Below are positions 42,364-43,124 of a stretch of DNA of 43,124 nt, piece by piece. Source of the stretch: Methylococcales bacterium (GTDB lineage: Bacteria; Pseudomonadota; Gammaproteobacteria; Methylococcales; Methylomonadaceae); the NCBI GenBank assembly GCA_030693155.1, contig JAUYBJ010000252.1, positions 1-43,124 of the forward strand, read 5' to 3'. The position numbers were made by a program, and so were the translations under genes. The notes beneath the pieces were generated by a model, which worked only from the letters and a program-made list of their open reading frames with translations, was not told where the DNA came from and ran no database searches. How positions within the stretch are numbered: the first letter of the stretch is position 1; every line of letters begins with the position of its first letter.

Positions 42364-42990
42364 ATGCCATTCATGGATGACATCCCCGCACATTTTCTGA
42401 TTGCAGGCGTTGATGAAGTGGGGCGTGGCTGTTTAGCAGGTTCTGTAGTAGCCGCCGCCGTTATTCTGGATGTCAGTAAACCGATTGCTGGATTAGCCGA
42501 TTCTAAAAAACTCACTGAACGCAAGCGCGAACAACTCAGCACAATCATTCAAGAGAATGCGTTAAGCTGGGCGATAGCAGAAGCCAGTGTTACAGAAATA
42601 GACACACTCAACATTCTCCATGCCACACTACTTGCCATGCAACGTGCTGTTGCAGGTTTACACATTCAGCCTGATACCGTATTAGTCGATGGTAATCGGC
42701 TGCCGCAATTAACTATGCCCGCGCAAGCCATTGTTAAAGGTGATAGCAAAGTACAAGCCATCAGCGCGGCATCTATTCTAGCGAAAGTTTATCGGGATAA
42801 TCTGATGGTTGATTGTCACCACGAATATCCTGATTTTTCCTTTCATATTCATAAAAGCTACGGTACAAAACAGCACCTGGCTGAAATTGAACAATTTGGT
42901 TTTTTAGACATTCACCGAAAAAGCTTTAACCCAGTTAAGACACTACTTAACGCTCAATTAAGCCGCTCTAGTATAGCTAACCCCCAATAA
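42364..42990 (+). CDS. rnhB: Ribonuclease HII
   Basis: This 208-residue protein contains the acidic active-site motifs: Asp and Glu in [19 protein letters not shown], the Asp in [11 protein letters not shown], and the Asp in AKVYRDNLM with the SYGT loop. It removes ribonucleotides and RNA from RNA-DNA hybrids. It starts 6 bp after lpxA. The last residues (SRSSIANPQ) run up to an insertion sequence, and part of the tail may be encoded by the element's end. Confidence 0.94.
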   Translation: MPFMDDIPAHFLIAGVDEVGRGCLAGSVVAAAVILDVSKPIAGLADSKKLTERKREQLSTIIQENALSWAIAEASVTEIDTLNILHATLLAMQRAVAGLHIQPDTVLVDGNRLPQLTMPAQAIVKGDSKVQAISAASILAKVYRDNLMVDCHHEYPDFSFHIHKSYGTKQHLAEIEQFGFLDIHRKSFNPVKTLLNAQLSRSSIANPQ

Positions 42991-42998
42991 ACTGATTA

Positions 42999-43124
42999 TT
43001 AAAAGCAGTGTTTGAAAAGCTCATCGACAGAACATTTTTTTTTGTCGGCGGATGGCTTTAGCTTGCGCCCATTTTTTTTCAATTGGATTAATGTCAGGCG
43101 AGTAAGGTGGTAAATATTCTAAAA
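42999..43124 (-). pseudogene. IS630-family transposase, C-terminal end with frame slip (cut by window edge)
   Basis: On the minus strand from the window edge the sequence reads LEYLPPYSPDINPIEKKWAQ and AKAIRRQKK, the segment around the third catalytic acidic residue (NPIE) of IS630 transposases. A run of nine A residues follows. With nine, the frame runs to MFCR and a TGA at 43021-43023. With eight, it would read CSVDELFKHCF and stop at 42999-43001, the normal type of ending. So the gene carries a one-base expansion, or depends on slippage. It converges with rnhB. Confidence 0.75.

Noticed and set aside
1-43124. CRISPR arrays, tRNA or rRNA genes, phage structural genes
   Set aside because: No regularly spaced repeats, cloverleaf-like sequence, rRNA signature or phage gene was seen on either strand.

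Overview
The window is gammaproteobacterial chromosome of medium GC (many coding stretches are near 45-53% GC by eye). The evidence is a BamA-Skp-FabZ-LpxA-RnhB block, TamA/TamB, a type IV pilin, sigma-54-type promoter sequences, NorR/Hcp and the full EF-P beta-lysylation set. The Hcp-linked reductase closely resembles the soluble methane monooxygenase reductase MmoC in sequence and domain order, which leans towards Methylococcales or a neighbouring order. No methane monooxygenase subunits are present, so that placement is inference.

Layout. 1-2943: the end of an IS630-type transposase, then two decayed sensory genes (a hybrid histidine kinase with several frameshifts and a 111-bp MITE in its receiver domain, and a broken receiver-PAS gene). 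3033-6109 (minus): arsenic operon arsR-arsC-arsD-arsA with an operator at the arsR start codon but no arsenite pump gene in view. 6305-12492: a small secreted Gly/Tyr/Pro-rich protein, RtcB RNA ligase, a DUF938 methyltransferase, a FemAB/GNAT-like protein, a DUF188 remnant and RecQ. 12733-17408: nitrosative-stress module, with an MmoC-like reductase and Hcp on the minus strand and NorR divergent; the shared region has a plausible sigma-54 promoter and two GT-N7-AC boxes. 17513-24085 (minus): tamA-tamB-DUF3142 lipoprotein. 24271-24795: pilin with a good -24/-12 promoter. 25125-27622: rpsT (minus) divergent from murJ, then a DUF1097 membrane protein. 27776-30175: a single-polypeptide restriction-modification-like protein with an AT-rich central segment.

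30260-38067 is the most unusual region. EpmB, EF-P and EpmA form a complete EF-P modification cluster, but a three-gene export operon (ABC protein, HlyD-type adaptor, TolC-type channel, with ATGA overlaps) sits between epmB and efp. It is flanked by two diverged direct copies of the epmB-efp junction: a 13-codon efp remnant with an ATA start on the left, and an epmB 5' remnant carrying a 99-bp MITE on the right. The ABC protein lacks the Walker A lysine, a normal Q-loop, LSGGQ and the catalytic glutamate. This is the best candidate in the window for an undescribed system: an export apparatus with an apparently inactive ATPase, integrated by recombination at a housekeeping locus.

38148-42990 is the outer-membrane biogenesis block bamA-skp-fabZ-lpxA-rnhB, without the lpxD and lpxB genes commonly found there. 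The window ends in a second IS630-type transposase, on the minus strand, with a frame slip in a poly-A tract. Intergenic spaces carry several families of dispersed palindromic repeats, which together with the MITEs and pseudogenes suggest a genome with active small-repeat dynamics.
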